From Bacillota bacterium (GTDB lineage Bacteria > Bacillota > Clostridia > Oscillospirales > Oscillospiraceae), in the NCBI GenBank assembly GCA_023402075.1, contig JAEXCS010000041.1:1-64000 (forward strand): 64,000 nucleotides of DNA, in the 5' to 3' direction. The notes under the pieces were generated by a model. The model ran no database searches. It saw only the letters and a list, made by a program, of their open reading frames with translations, and was not told the origin of the DNA. Shown piece after piece: positions 30,951 to 39,736 of the stretch. The first letter of the stretch is position 1. Every line of letters begins with the position of its first letter. The position numbers were made by a program, and so were the translations under genes.

Positions 30951-32534
30951 ATGAACAAACGGATATTCCGCTATATGGGTCTGCTCATCATCCTGACGGT
31001 GGTGGTGTTTGCCGCGCTTTGGGGAACAATTCTTACAGGTCAGTTCGGTACCCAGATCAAGGAGGGACTGCAAACTCTTCGCGTCTCCGTCATTGACCCA
31101 AGCGGAACGGTGCTGTTTGACAACGTGGCAGACCCGGCCACCATGGGTTCTCATCTGAACCGCCCGGAGGTGGCCCAGGCCCTTCAAACAGGAAAGGGAG
31201 AGGATCAGCGCCTTTCGGACACGCTGGACGAGAAGACCTATTACTATGCCATGCGGCTGGAGGGCGGAAATATTCTGCGCCTGGCGCTGACCACCGACAG
31301 CTTGGCCGTTATGCTTGGCCGGCTGATTCCTGTTGTTTTGCTGTGTCTGATTTTAGCCGCGTGCCTTTCCTTTGTGGTGGCAAGAAGATTGACAAGACGG
31401 CTGGTGGCTCCCATCAATACGCTTGATCTGGACGCGCCGGATCTCTCCGGCTATGACGAGCTTTTGCCCCTGCTGGAAAAGATTGAAACGCAGAAGAAGG
31501 AGCTATCCGCCCAGCTTTCGGAGATTGAAAGCCGTGCCGCCACCATCACGGCCATCACCGGAAATATGCGGGAGGGATTGCTGCTGTTGAACGGGGAGGG
31601 CCGCGTACTGCTGGCAAACGACAGCGCCCTGCGCATTCTGGGCGCACGGGATGCAGTGCGCAAAAGCCTGATCGAGCTTTGCCGGGGCCCGGCCTTTTTG
31701 GAACGGGCAAACGCCTGTCTGGCAGGGGAAAAGGGGGAAATTGCCCTGCGGCTGGACGGCCGGTTTTACAGCGTGTTTTTCAATCCCGTTTTGGATGGGG
31801 AAGCCCTTGACGGTGCGGTGGTGCTGTTTGTCGACATCACAGAGCGATATGCCTCGGAGCGCCAGCGCAAGGAGTTTTCCGCCAACGTGTCCCACGAGCT
31901 GAAAACACCCCTCACCGCCATTGCTGCCCTGTCCGAGCTGATTTCCGACGGAACGGCAAAGGACGCCGACGTGCGGCCTTTTGCCGGCAAAATCCAAAAG
32001 CAGGCAAGGCGACTGATCGACATGATTGAGGACATCATCCGCCTGTCCGAGTTTGACGAGGAGGATGTTTCCCGGGAGTTTACTCGCTTTAATCTGTACT
32101 CTGCGGCGGAAGCTGTGATTGACAGTCTGGAGGAGAAAGCCGCGGAGCGGAGGATTGCGGTGAAACTGCTGGGGGAAACGCATATGTCCGTCACTGCCAA
32201 TCTCCGTATGACGGATGAGCTGTTGTACAATCTGGTGGACAACGCCATTAAATACAACCGGGAAGGCGGCAGTGTGACCGTGGAGCTGCTTGAAGATGCG
32301 CAGACTGTGCGCATCTGCGTCCGGGACACGGGCATCGGCATTTCCGAAGAGCATTTGGGCCGGATTTTCGAGCGCTTTTACCGGGTGGATAAATCCCGCT
32401 CCAAAAAGACCGGCGGAACGGGACTGGGCCTTTCCATCGTTAAGCACGTAGTGGAGATTCACGGGGGACGGGTGGAGGTGGAAAGCGAAGAGGGCAAGGG
32501 AACTGCCTTTACCTGTATATTTAAAAAGCCCTGA
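30951..32534 (+). CDS. phoR: Sensor histidine kinase PhoR
   Basis: A 527-residue membrane kinase. Two spans (about 8-25 and 118-143) enclose a small extracellular domain. A PAS-like domain (ITGNMREGLLLLNGEGRVLL) follows, then HisKA with FSANVSHELKTPL (H315) and HATPase_c with N box ELLYNLVDNAIKYN, RDTGIGI and GGTGLGLSIVKH. It phosphorylates the regulator just upstream in response to Pst/PhoU state. Only four bases separate the two genes. Confidence 0.95.
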   Translation: MNKRIFRYMGLLIILTVVVFAALWGTILTGQFGTQIKEGLQTLRVSVIDPSGTVLFDNVADPATMGSHLNRPEVAQALQTGKGEDQRLSDTLDEKTYYYAMRLEGGNILRLALTTDSLAVMLGRLIPVVLLCLILAACLSFVVARRLTRRLVAPINTLDLDAPDLSGYDELLPLLEKIETQKKELSAQLSEIESRAATITAITGNMREGLLLLNGEGRVLLANDSALRILGARDAVRKSLIELCRGPAFLERANACLAGEKGEIALRLDGRFYSVFFNPVLDGEALDGAVVLFVDITERYASERQRKEFSANVSHELKTPLTAIAALSELISDGTAKDADVRPFAGKIQKQARRLIDMIEDIIRLSEFDEEDVSREFTRFNLYSAAEAVIDSLEEKAAERRIAVKLLGETHMSVTANLRMTDELLYNLVDNAIKYNREGGSVTVELLEDAQTVRICVRDTGIGISEEHLGRIFERFYRVDKSRSKKTGGTGLGLSIVKHVVEIHGGRVEVESEEGKGTAFTCIFKKP

Positions 32535-32540
32535 GAAATA

Positions 32541-32575
32541 AAAGGGAGCGGACAGCAAAGCTGTCCGCTCCCTTT
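32541..32575. terminator. Bidirectional terminator between phoR and aroQ
   Basis: AAAGGGAGCGGACAGC, loop AAA, then the perfect 16-bp complement ending in CCCTTTTAT. It closes the pho operon rightward and the aromatic operon leftward (TTTATTTCTC on the minus strand). Confidence 0.9.
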
Positions 32576-32629
32576 TATAGTACGCGAGGGGAAAAGGCAT
32601 TTTTGAGCAACGCGCGGTTACCTGCCGCT

Positions 32630-33055
32630 TTATTTCTCGCAGAGAAAGCGCAGGGCGTCTGCATAGCCCTGCAAGCCCCGGCCCTTAATGGTTTTGACGC
32701 AGGCGGCGCGGATGTAGGAAACGGCGCGAAACGGCTCCCGCGTTTCCGGGTCGGAAATGTGAACCTCCACGGTGGGAATGCCAACAGCCTTTACAGCGTC
32801 CAGCAGCGCTACGCTGGTGTGGGTATAGGCGGCGGGGTTGATGACAATGCCGTCCATCACGCCGTAGGCCCGCTGAATGGCATCCACCAGCGCCCCCTCG
32901 TGGTTGGACTGAAAAAATTCCACAGACACGCCCAAGGCATCTGCTTCCTTTTGCAGCATGGAGCAAAGGTCGTCGTAGGTTTCGTGGCCGTAAATCTCCG
33001 GCTCCCGCACGCCTAGCATGTTTAAGTTAGGCCCGTTCAGAATCAGAATCCGCAC
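32630..33055 (-). CDS. aroQ: 3-dehydroquinate dehydratase, type II
   Basis: A 141-residue type II enzyme (third step of the shikimate pathway). GTG 33055 with GGAGGG upstream starts the conserved VRILILNGPNLNMLG. Further motifs: catalytic Tyr in EIYG, FFQSNHEGALVDAI, INPAAYTHTSVAL with the active His, and EVHISDPETREPFR. It is the last gene of the aromatic operon and overlaps the end of the aroE-aroK gene by 29 bases. Confidence 0.96.
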   Translation of the reverse strand: MRILILNGPNLNMLGVREPEIYGHETYDDLCSMLQKEADALGVSVEFFQSNHEGALVDAIQRAYGVMDGIVINPAAYTHTSVALLDAVKAVGIPTVEVHISDPETREPFRAVSYIRAACVKTIKGRGLQGYADALRFLCEK

Positions 33056-34277
33056 AAAAATCCCTCCAGATGGCGGCGGCGGTTTCCGCCGCGCTGCCGT
33101 TATTATCAATGCATACGTCCCGGAACCGGCGATACAACGGTTCCCGCTCCGCCGCCATGGCGGCGAGGTCCGCCCCCTGAGACAGGGGACGGCCTGCTGA
33201 GGGCAGCAGTTCAATGGCCCGGTCAAGCTGATAAATGCGGCCGTTCTGGCGAAGATGGCCGTAATTTTCCGCATTTTTCACAATGCCGCCGCCGCAGATG
33301 ATAATTTTCCCGCTTTCGGCGCCAAAGCGCGCCGCCGCTTTTTGTTCCAGCGTTCGGAAGGCTGACTCTCCGTCCTCGGTGAAAATGGCGGGGATGGATT
33401 TCCCGGCGTCTTTCACAATTTCTGCGTCCAAATCCACCGCTTCCCGCCCGGTCAGCTCCGCCAAGGCCGCGCCCACGGTGGATTTGCCGCAGCCCGGCAT
33501 TCCAATCAGGACGATGTTTTCCATCTTCTGACGCAGCAGGGCCAAAATCCGCCGGGTTTCGGCGGGGGCAATGCTCCGGTCAAAAAACAGCTCTTCCGCC
33601 GCGATGGCCTGCGCCACCAGCATGGGTAGCCCGTCGCAGCAGGGAAGACCCAGCGCTTCTGCCTGAAGCAGCAGCGCGGTTTTGCGGGGGTTATACACCA
33701 CGTCCAGCACGCCCCGGCAGGCGGGAAAGCGCGTAAGCTCCACCGCCGCTTTGCCGTTGTTGGGATACATCCCAACCGGCGTGGTATTTACCACGATTTC
33801 TCCGTCGGTGTGGCGAGTAAGTGTTTCATAGTTGTCCGGGCCGCTGCGGGTGATGACCGCAATCTCCCGGGCACCTGCCGCCCGGGCGGCGGCCTGCGCG
33901 GTGAGGGAGGTTCCCCCGCCGCCGAGAATGACCACCTTGCGCCCCTTCATGTCCACCCCGGCAAGGGCCGCCATGTATAAAAAGCCGGTGATATCTGTGT
34001 TCCATGCATACAGCTTCCCGTCCCGGCGAACGATGGTGTTCACACTGCCAATTGCCCGTGCGGCAGGGTCAATCACATCGCACAGGGGCATCACGTCCCG
34101 CTTGTAGGGGATGGTGACATTCAGTCCGCCGATGTCGGGTCGGGATAGAAAGTCGGGCAGGGCTTGAGGCTCCAGCTCGATCAGGCGATAAGCATCGTTG
34201 CCCGCCGCGGCGTGGATGGGGACAGACCAGCTATGACCCAATGTCCGGCCAAGTAAGCCGTAAATCCTATGGGACAT
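33027..34277 (-). CDS. aroE-aroK: Fused shikimate dehydrogenase - shikimate kinase
   Basis: A 416-residue bifunctional protein covering two successive steps. Residues 1-250 are AroE: GHSWSVPIH, NVTIPYK (catalytic K59), NTDITGF (D95), NADP motif ILGGGGTSLT and NTTPVGM. Residues 252-416 are AroK with P-loop GMPGCGKST (259-267), DLDAEI, the RxxE region and the GGGIV glycine loop (ICGGGIVKNAENY). No linker stop or frameshift is seen between the parts, so this is a true fusion. It lies between pheA and aroQ with tight spacing. Confidence 0.96.
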   Translation of the reverse strand: MSHRIYGLLGRTLGHSWSVPIHAAAGNDAYRLIELEPQALPDFLSRPDIGGLNVTIPYKRDVMPLCDVIDPAARAIGSVNTIVRRDGKLYAWNTDITGFLYMAALAGVDMKGRKVVILGGGGTSLTAQAAARAAGAREIAVITRSGPDNYETLTRHTDGEIVVNTTPVGMYPNNGKAAVELTRFPACRGVLDVVYNPRKTALLLQAEALGLPCCDGLPMLVAQAIAAEELFFDRSIAPAETRRILALLRQKMENIVLIGMPGCGKSTVGAALAELTGREAVDLDAEIVKDAGKSIPAIFTEDGESAFRTLEQKAAARFGAESGKIIICGGGIVKNAENYGHLRQNGRIYQLDRAIELLPSAGRPLSQGADLAAMAAEREPLYRRFRDVCIDNNGSAAETAAAIWRDFCADSDSERA

Positions 34278-34280
34278 GAC

Positions 34281-35417
34281 TTATACTTCCGAATAGTTGC
34301 CAAGGAAGTGGAAGCTCTGGCTGCTCCGCTCAATCTCCTCCAGCATGGGAAGCACGGCCGGATCCTTGACTGTGGCCTCCAGCTCGATGAAGAAGATGAA
34401 CTCGAAATTCCGGCCCGTCACCGGGCAGCTTTCCAGCTTCGTCATGTTGACGCCAAGGGCCGCGGGCTTGGAGAGAATGTCGTACAGCGCGCCGGGCTTG
34501 TTTTCACAGGCGATAATTAGGCTGATGCGGTCGGCCCCAGCGTAAATGGCGGGGTCCTTGGCAATGCAGATAAAGCGGGTATAGTTGTTGTCGCTGTCCT
34601 GTACATCTCCGTTTAAAACACTCAGACCATACAGCTCTGCGCAGGCGTGGGAAGACAGTGCCGCCACATGGGGGTCCTTCCGCTCTGCCACCAGCTTGGC
34701 GGCGGTGGCGGTATTGTCACAGGGAATCACCCGCACGCCGGAAAGGCTTTCCAGAAAATGACCGCACTGGCCGATGGCCTGCGGGTGGGAATAAATTTCC
34801 GTAAGCTCGCCCGTCTTCGCACCGGGAAGGCCCAGCAGCTCGTGGCGGATGCACAGCCGGGTGCTGCGGACAATGGAAAGGCGGCGCTTTTGCAGCAGGT
34901 CATACACCGCCCGGACGGAGCCGTTGGAGCTGTTTTCGATGGGCAGCACGCCAAACTGGCACAAACCCGATTCTACGGCGGAAACCACCGCTTCAAAGCT
35001 CTTTACGTAGACAATGGTGCCACGGGGCAGCAAATGGTCGCAGGCGGCCTGAGAGTTGGCGCCCTCCATGCCCTGGCAGGCCACAAGACCTGTCTGGGGG
35101 AAGACCTCGGCTCCTGCCGCAAGAGACGCGCGCACCTGCGCTGCCACCTGCGTGGGTGCGCTGAGCAGCTCTGCCTGCCGGGCAGAGGAGAGATGAAACA
35201 GCGTGGTGAAAAGCTGATGAGCATAGCGCTCTTTCTCTCCGGCCTCTGCCGCCACCCGGGCAAGAATTTCCCGTTCTCTCGCGCGGTTGGAGATGGGCAG
35301 ACCCTGCTCGTTTTTAGCTGCGGCCACGTGTTCGGAAAGCTCCATGCGTTTTAGAAAGAGCTTTAGCAGCTCCTGATCCACCGAGTCAATTTGTCCACGA
35401 ATTTCTGAAAGTTCCAT
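34281..35417 (-). CDS. pheA: Chorismate mutase - prephenate dehydratase (P-protein)
   Basis: A 378-residue fusion. Residues 1-90 are an AroQ-type chorismate mutase (MELSEIRGQIDSVDQELLKLFLKRMELSEHVAAAKN). Residues about 105-290 are prephenate dehydratase, with the first Gly-rich motif changed to QGMEGANSQAA, PIENSSNGSVRAVYDLL retained and NYTRF present (the TRF signature). Residues about 295-370 are an ACT domain (NKPGALYDILSKPAALGVNMTKLESCP) for Phe feedback inhibition. The ESRP motif is ESCP here. Confidence 0.95.
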   Translation of the reverse strand: MELSEIRGQIDSVDQELLKLFLKRMELSEHVAAAKNEQGLPISNRAREREILARVAAEAGEKERYAHQLFTTLFHLSSARQAELLSAPTQVAAQVRASLAAGAEVFPQTGLVACQGMEGANSQAACDHLLPRGTIVYVKSFEAVVSAVESGLCQFGVLPIENSSNGSVRAVYDLLQKRRLSIVRSTRLCIRHELLGLPGAKTGELTEIYSHPQAIGQCGHFLESLSGVRVIPCDNTATAAKLVAERKDPHVAALSSHACAELYGLSVLNGDVQDSDNNYTRFICIAKDPAIYAGADRISLIIACENKPGALYDILSKPAALGVNMTKLESCPVTGRNFEFIFFIELEATVKDPAVLPMLEEIERSSQSFHFLGNYSEV

Positions 35418-35433
35418 AGATAGGGCCTCCTTA

Positions 35434-36513
35434 TCAATTTTGCTCTAAAAGAATGTCCAGCAGCACCGTGGCCACTGCGGCTTCCACCACGGGGACGGCC
35501 CGGTGGGCCACGCAGGGGTCGTGCCGCCCTGATATTACCAGCTCCGTCTCCTCCATGCGGCGAAGATTCACGGTTTGCTGCGGCTTTGAGATGGAAGGGG
35601 TGGGCTTGAAGGCTGCACGCAGCGTCAGGGGCATGCCATTGGTAATGCCGCCTAAAATTCCGCCGGCGCGGTTGCGGGCGGTTTCAACCTGCCCGTTGTG
35701 AATACAGAAGGGGTCATTGTTCACGCTGCCCCGAAGCGCCGCCGCTTCAAATCCCACGCCAAATTCCACGCCCTTCACGGCGGGAATGCCGAACAGCACC
35801 GCCGCAAGGCGGCTCTCCATTCCGTCAAACATCGGCTCGCCCAGTCCGGCGGACAGGCCCACGGCGGCGCATTCCACCACGCCGCCAACGGAGTCCCCCT
35901 CCTGCGCGGCGGCCATAATGGCCCCCTGCATCCGCTGCCCTCGGGCGTCGTCCAGCACGGGGAAGGACTTGGCGGCAAGTTCCTCAAACAGGGACGGAGT
36001 GGGCAAAAGCGGGAAGGAAACGTCCGTTTCCTCTTCTACTGAGAGAAGGTGCGCACCAACATAGATGCCGCGTCGGGATAAAATCTGTTTTGCAATGCCG
36101 CCCACGATGCACAATGGCGCGGTAAGACGGCCTGAAAAGTGGCCACCGCCCCGCATATCCGCCTGACCGCCCCATTTGACCCACGCGGTATAGTCCGCAT
36201 GGCCGGGGCGGGGCGTATCCGCAAAAGCCGCGTAATCCGAGGAGTGCTGATCCCGATTCTGAATCACCGCGCAAAGAGGCGCGCCGCAGGTCAATCCGTC
36301 CTGAAGGCCTGAGAGAAATTCGGGCGCATCCGCCTCTTGGCGGGAGGTGGAAAGGGCGTTTTGCCCGGGCCGTCTCCGGGTCAGAAAGCGGGCAAGCTCC
36401 TCTGTGTCAACCCGCTCTCCAGCGGGAAACCCGTCCGCCACCACGCCGATGGCCTTCCCGTGGGACTGACCAAAAATACTCACATGCAGGCGGTTTCCGA
36501 ATTCAGACGACAT
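35434..36513 (-). CDS. aroC: Chorismate synthase
   Basis: A 359-residue FMN-dependent enzyme making chorismate, last step of the common pathway. It begins MSSEFGNRLHVSIFGQSHGKAIGV and shows RRRPGQN, the His-containing RPGHADY and the RHDPCVAHRAVPVVEA signature. ATG 36513 lies inside the end of aroA; an earlier in-frame ATG (36546) lacks family similarity. Complete and normal in length. Confidence 0.97.
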   Translation of the reverse strand: MSSEFGNRLHVSIFGQSHGKAIGVVADGFPAGERVDTEELARFLTRRRPGQNALSTSRQEADAPEFLSGLQDGLTCGAPLCAVIQNRDQHSSDYAAFADTPRPGHADYTAWVKWGGQADMRGGGHFSGRLTAPLCIVGGIAKQILSRRGIYVGAHLLSVEEETDVSFPLLPTPSLFEELAAKSFPVLDDARGQRMQGAIMAAAQEGDSVGGVVECAAVGLSAGLGEPMFDGMESRLAAVLFGIPAVKGVEFGVGFEAAALRGSVNNDPFCIHNGQVETARNRAGGILGGITNGMPLTLRAAFKPTPSISKPQQTVNLRRMEETELVISGRHDPCVAHRAVPVVEAAVATVLLDILLEQN

Positions 36514-37726
36514 GTGCGTCACCCCCCAGTGCCGAATAGTCCTCAAAAAATGAGGGGTAGGATTTGTTCACGGCTTCCGCTCCAAGAATGGTGACTGGCC
36601 CTGCACAGCATGTGGCGGCAATGGCCGCCGCCATCACGATGCGATGGTCATCCGCCCCGTCCACCGTGCCGCCGGAAAGCCGGGAAACGCCTTGAATCGT
36701 GAGGCTGTCCGCCCCCTCCTCGACACTGCCCCCGAGAGAGCGAAGCATGGCGGCGGTGGTTTTCAGCCGGTCGCTCTCCTTCAGGCGGAGACGGGCGGCG
36801 TTGGTAAACCGGCAGGTTCCCTGCCGCACCGCCGCCATCACCGCCAGCGGCGGCAGCAGATCGGGACAGCCCGACACGTCGATTTCCAAGTCGCCGGGCT
36901 GGGAAAGCCGGGCGGCGTGTTCCGCCGTGACCCGGTCGCCCTGAGAGGATTTGGGGTCCAGCCCCTCAAGCCGCAGGCTGCCGCCCAGGACGTTTGCGGC
37001 GTACCAGAAGGCGGCCTGGGACCAGTCGGCCTCCACCGTGGCGTCAAAAGAGTGGAACCGCCCGGCGGAGACTGTCCAGCGCCGCTGGGCGGGCTGGCTG
37101 AGCACGCGGATTCCGGCGGCGCGCAGGGCCTGCACGGTCATGGCAATGTAATCTGCGGACTCCGGTTTCGTGGAAGAAACAATCACGCTGTCCTCTCCCA
37201 GCAGGGGGAGGGCAAACAGCAGCCCTGTGAAAAATTGGCTGGACACGTCGCCGGGAAGGCAATATTCTCCGCTTTCCAGAGTCCCCCGGACGGTCAGGGT
37301 ACCGTCTTGCAGGGAATAAAAAATGCCTTTTTCGTCAAATAGGTCGAAATATGGCGCTTGGGGCCGCTCCATCAGCCGTCCTCTGCCGGTAAACACGCCG
37401 CCCCCGGCCATGGCAAGCGCAATGGGAATGAAAAAGCGAAGGGTGGAGCCGGACTCTCCGCAGTCAAATCGAGGCGCGCCGTCGGCGGGAACAATCGGGC
37501 CGCAGCCGTGGACACGGAGAGAGGATGGGCCCGCCTGTTCCCATGAACAGCCAAGCGCCTCCATGCAGCGGAGGGTGGCCTCAATGTCCTGCGACAGGGC
37601 CACGTTGCGAATCATGCTGGTTCCCTCCGCTAAGGCGGCGGAAATCAGCAGTCGGTGTGCCATAGATTTGCTGGGGGGCGGCGTAACCACGCCGCGAAGC
37701 AGGGTTGGGTTGATGTGCATATCCAT
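36503..37726 (-). CDS. aroA: EPSP synthase (3-phosphoshikimate 1-carboxyvinyltransferase)
   Basis: A 407-residue enzyme. PPPSKSMAHRLLI near the N-terminus binds shikimate-3-phosphate, and GDVSSQFFTGLLFALPLLG and RLRLKESDRLK are conserved. The PEP loop reads CGESGSTLRFFIP, where the classic glycine-rich loop is GNAGTxxR, so it is closer to class II type enzymes. ATG 37726 follows GGAGGACCGC and starts one base past the aroB stop. Confidence 0.95.
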   Translation of the reverse strand: MDMHINPTLLRGVVTPPPSKSMAHRLLISAALAEGTSMIRNVALSQDIEATLRCMEALGCSWEQAGPSSLRVHGCGPIVPADGAPRFDCGESGSTLRFFIPIALAMAGGGVFTGRGRLMERPQAPYFDLFDEKGIFYSLQDGTLTVRGTLESGEYCLPGDVSSQFFTGLLFALPLLGEDSVIVSSTKPESADYIAMTVQALRAAGIRVLSQPAQRRWTVSAGRFHSFDATVEADWSQAAFWYAANVLGGSLRLEGLDPKSSQGDRVTAEHAARLSQPGDLEIDVSGCPDLLPPLAVMAAVRQGTCRFTNAARLRLKESDRLKTTAAMLRSLGGSVEEGADSLTIQGVSRLSGGTVDGADDHRIVMAAAIAATCCAGPVTILGAEAVNKSYPSFFEDYSALGGDAHVV

Positions 37727-37727
37727 T

Positions 37728-38801
37728 TCAGCGGTCCTCCCATCCGGCGGCAAAAATAGACTCCAATTCTTCCACGGGGACAGACTTCATCTCGCATTTT
37801 CCAATTTTTTTGGGGATGACCAGAGAAATTTGTCCGCCCCGGCGCTTTTTATCCGCAAGCGCCGCTCGGGCCAGCGCGGCGGGGGAATAGTCGGTTCCGG
37901 TGGGCAGATTGTTGCGCCGCAGCGCGGCGCAGATGCGCGCCGCGCAAGGCTCTTCCGCCCAGCCGAGGGCTTCGGACGCACGGGCGATGATGGCAAGGCC
38001 CGCCGCCACGGCATGACCGTGGCGAATGCCGTAATTACTGCAGCTTTCAATGGCGTGTCCGGCGGTGTGGCCCAGATTCAGCGTTCGGCGCACACCGTTG
38101 TCCAGCTCGTCTTGCTCTACCACGGTGGCCTTGAAGGCCACACAGCGGGTAATAATTTCCTTTAAATTGGCGGGGAGGTTGTCCGTGTCCGTCAGGGCGA
38201 ACAGAGCTTCGCCGGAGAGTACGCCGGTTTTAACGGCTTCCGCCGCCCCGTCCGCCAGCTCGCTGGGGGAGAGGGTTTGCAGGCAGTCGGTGTCGCACAC
38301 CACGGCGGTGGGCTGGAGAAACAGTCCCGCCAGATTTTTTCCATGATGCAGATCCACGGCGGTTTTGCCCCCCACAGAGGAATCCACCGCGGAAAGCAGC
38401 GTGGTGGGGAGCTGAATGAATTTTATGCCCCGGAGATAGCAACCGGCGGCAAAGCCCGCCATATCGCCGCACACGCCGCCCCCAAGGGCCACCACGCAGT
38501 CGCTGCGGGTGAGCTGTTCACCTGCCAGAAACTCCAGAATTTCCGAGAGCGTGGGAAGGTTTTTCTGTTCCTCTCCGGCGGGGAAAACGTGGGCGCAGAC
38601 AGAAAAGCCCGCCGCCCGAAAGCTTTCCTCCACTTGAGAAAGGTAGAGCTTTGCCACGGTGCTGTCCGTGATAATGGCGGCGCGGCAGGGGGTAAGCGCA
38701 CCTGCGGCCAGCTCGCCGCATTGGGCCAGAAGGCCCTGGCCGATGGACACGGTGTATTTTGGCTTGGTGTTTACCAAAATGGTTTGAATCGTAGATTCCA
38801 T
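37728..38801 (-). CDS. aroB: 3-dehydroquinate synthase
   Basis: A 357-residue NAD-dependent enzyme, second step of the pathway. Landmarks: GEEQKNLPTLSEILEFLA, VALGGGVCGDMAGFAAGCYLRG, QLPTTLLSAVDSSVGGKTAVD, LNLGHTAGHAIE (zinc ligands His) and KKRRGGQISLV. Starts ATG 38801 after a ribosome site GGGAGGATGC. Complete. Confidence 0.97.
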   Translation of the reverse strand: MESTIQTILVNTKPKYTVSIGQGLLAQCGELAAGALTPCRAAIITDSTVAKLYLSQVEESFRAAGFSVCAHVFPAGEEQKNLPTLSEILEFLAGEQLTRSDCVVALGGGVCGDMAGFAAGCYLRGIKFIQLPTTLLSAVDSSVGGKTAVDLHHGKNLAGLFLQPTAVVCDTDCLQTLSPSELADGAAEAVKTGVLSGEALFALTDTDNLPANLKEIITRCVAFKATVVEQDELDNGVRRTLNLGHTAGHAIESCSNYGIRHGHAVAAGLAIIARASEALGWAEEPCAARICAALRRNNLPTGTDYSPAALARAALADKKRRGGQISLVIPKKIGKCEMKSVPVEELESIFAAGWEDR

Positions 38802-38894
38802 AGCATCCTCCCGTGGGTTGGGCGGTTCCTCGCAAAAAGAAGCAGGGCCGCGCCATCAAATTTTTCGGCAGACCAAAGCGGGACAGGCGCAAGC

Positions 38895-39731
38895 TCAGTT
38901 CCCGCCGGCGGTGGCCTTCAGGTCCCGGCCCTCCCGGAGCAGGCGGAGCAGATAGTCCGCGTCCCGACCTTTCAGCGCGTCCGAATATTCATTCAGATGC
39001 CCGATGAGGATGTCAAGCTCCTCCGTGAGATAGTCGGCGTTGTCCAGAAACAGCTCGGTCCACATGGCCTCGTCCAGCCGGGCCACGCGGGTCATGTCCC
39101 GGAAGCTGCCTGCGGAAAAGCCCCGGCGCTTCTGGGCCTCAGGGGACTTAATGTAAGCGCTGGAGGCGACATGGGCAAGCTGGGAGGTGTAAGCAATGAT
39201 GCGGTCATGCTCGTCGGGGTCGGAAAAGGTGAGACTGGCAAAGCCCACGTCAACAAAGAAGGCTTTCAGCGTCTCTAAAAGCTGCATGTCGGTCCGCTTG
39301 TCGGGCGTGAGAATCATGGAGGACCCGTCGTACAGCCGCTCGGAAGAATTTACAAAGCCGCCCCGCTCCAATCCGGCCATGGGGTGCCCGCCGATATAGG
39401 CAAAGCCATATGTTTCCGCCAAAGGTGCGATTTTACGCACCACCGCCCGCTTCACGCCGCAAAGGTCAACCAAAATGGCAGATTTGGAGATGCGCTCTGC
39501 ATGGGTTTCCACCCACTCCACCGCCGCAACCGGACGGACGGCGGCCAGAAGCAAGTCGCACTGGGAAATGTTTTCTTCCGTCAGCGCCCCGTCAATCGCG
39601 CCGCACAGACGGGCGAGCGTCATTGTCTCCGCGTCCGTATCAACGCCCCAGACGGTGTGTGCCGTGCGGGCTTTGATGCTTTTGGCCATGGAGCCGCCCA
39701 TCAGTCCCAACCCGATGATTCCAACGTTCAT
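38895..39731 (-). CDS. tyrA: Prephenate dehydrogenase
   Basis: A 278-residue NAD(P)-dependent enzyme for tyrosine synthesis. The dinucleotide motif is IIGLGLMGGSMAKSIKA at the start. GGHPMAGLERGG carries the catalytic His, and the all-helical C-terminal domain includes FSAGSFRDMTRVA. No ACT domain is attached, unlike pheA, so tyrosine control must come from DAHP synthase or transcription. It follows the DAHP synthase gene by five bases. Confidence 0.95.
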   Translation of the reverse strand: MNVGIIGLGLMGGSMAKSIKARTAHTVWGVDTDAETMTLARLCGAIDGALTEENISQCDLLLAAVRPVAAVEWVETHAERISKSAILVDLCGVKRAVVRKIAPLAETYGFAYIGGHPMAGLERGGFVNSSERLYDGSSMILTPDKRTDMQLLETLKAFFVDVGFASLTFSDPDEHDRIIAYTSQLAHVASSAYIKSPEAQKRRGFSAGSFRDMTRVARLDEAMWTELFLDNADYLTEELDILIGHLNEYSDALKGRDADYLLRLLREGRDLKATAGGN

Positions 39732-39736
39732 GAAAC

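Noticed and set aside
36503..37726. aroA judged defective because the PEP loop is CGESGST, not GNAGT
   Set aside because: Variation of this loop is known in class II enzymes and all other active-site segments are intact.
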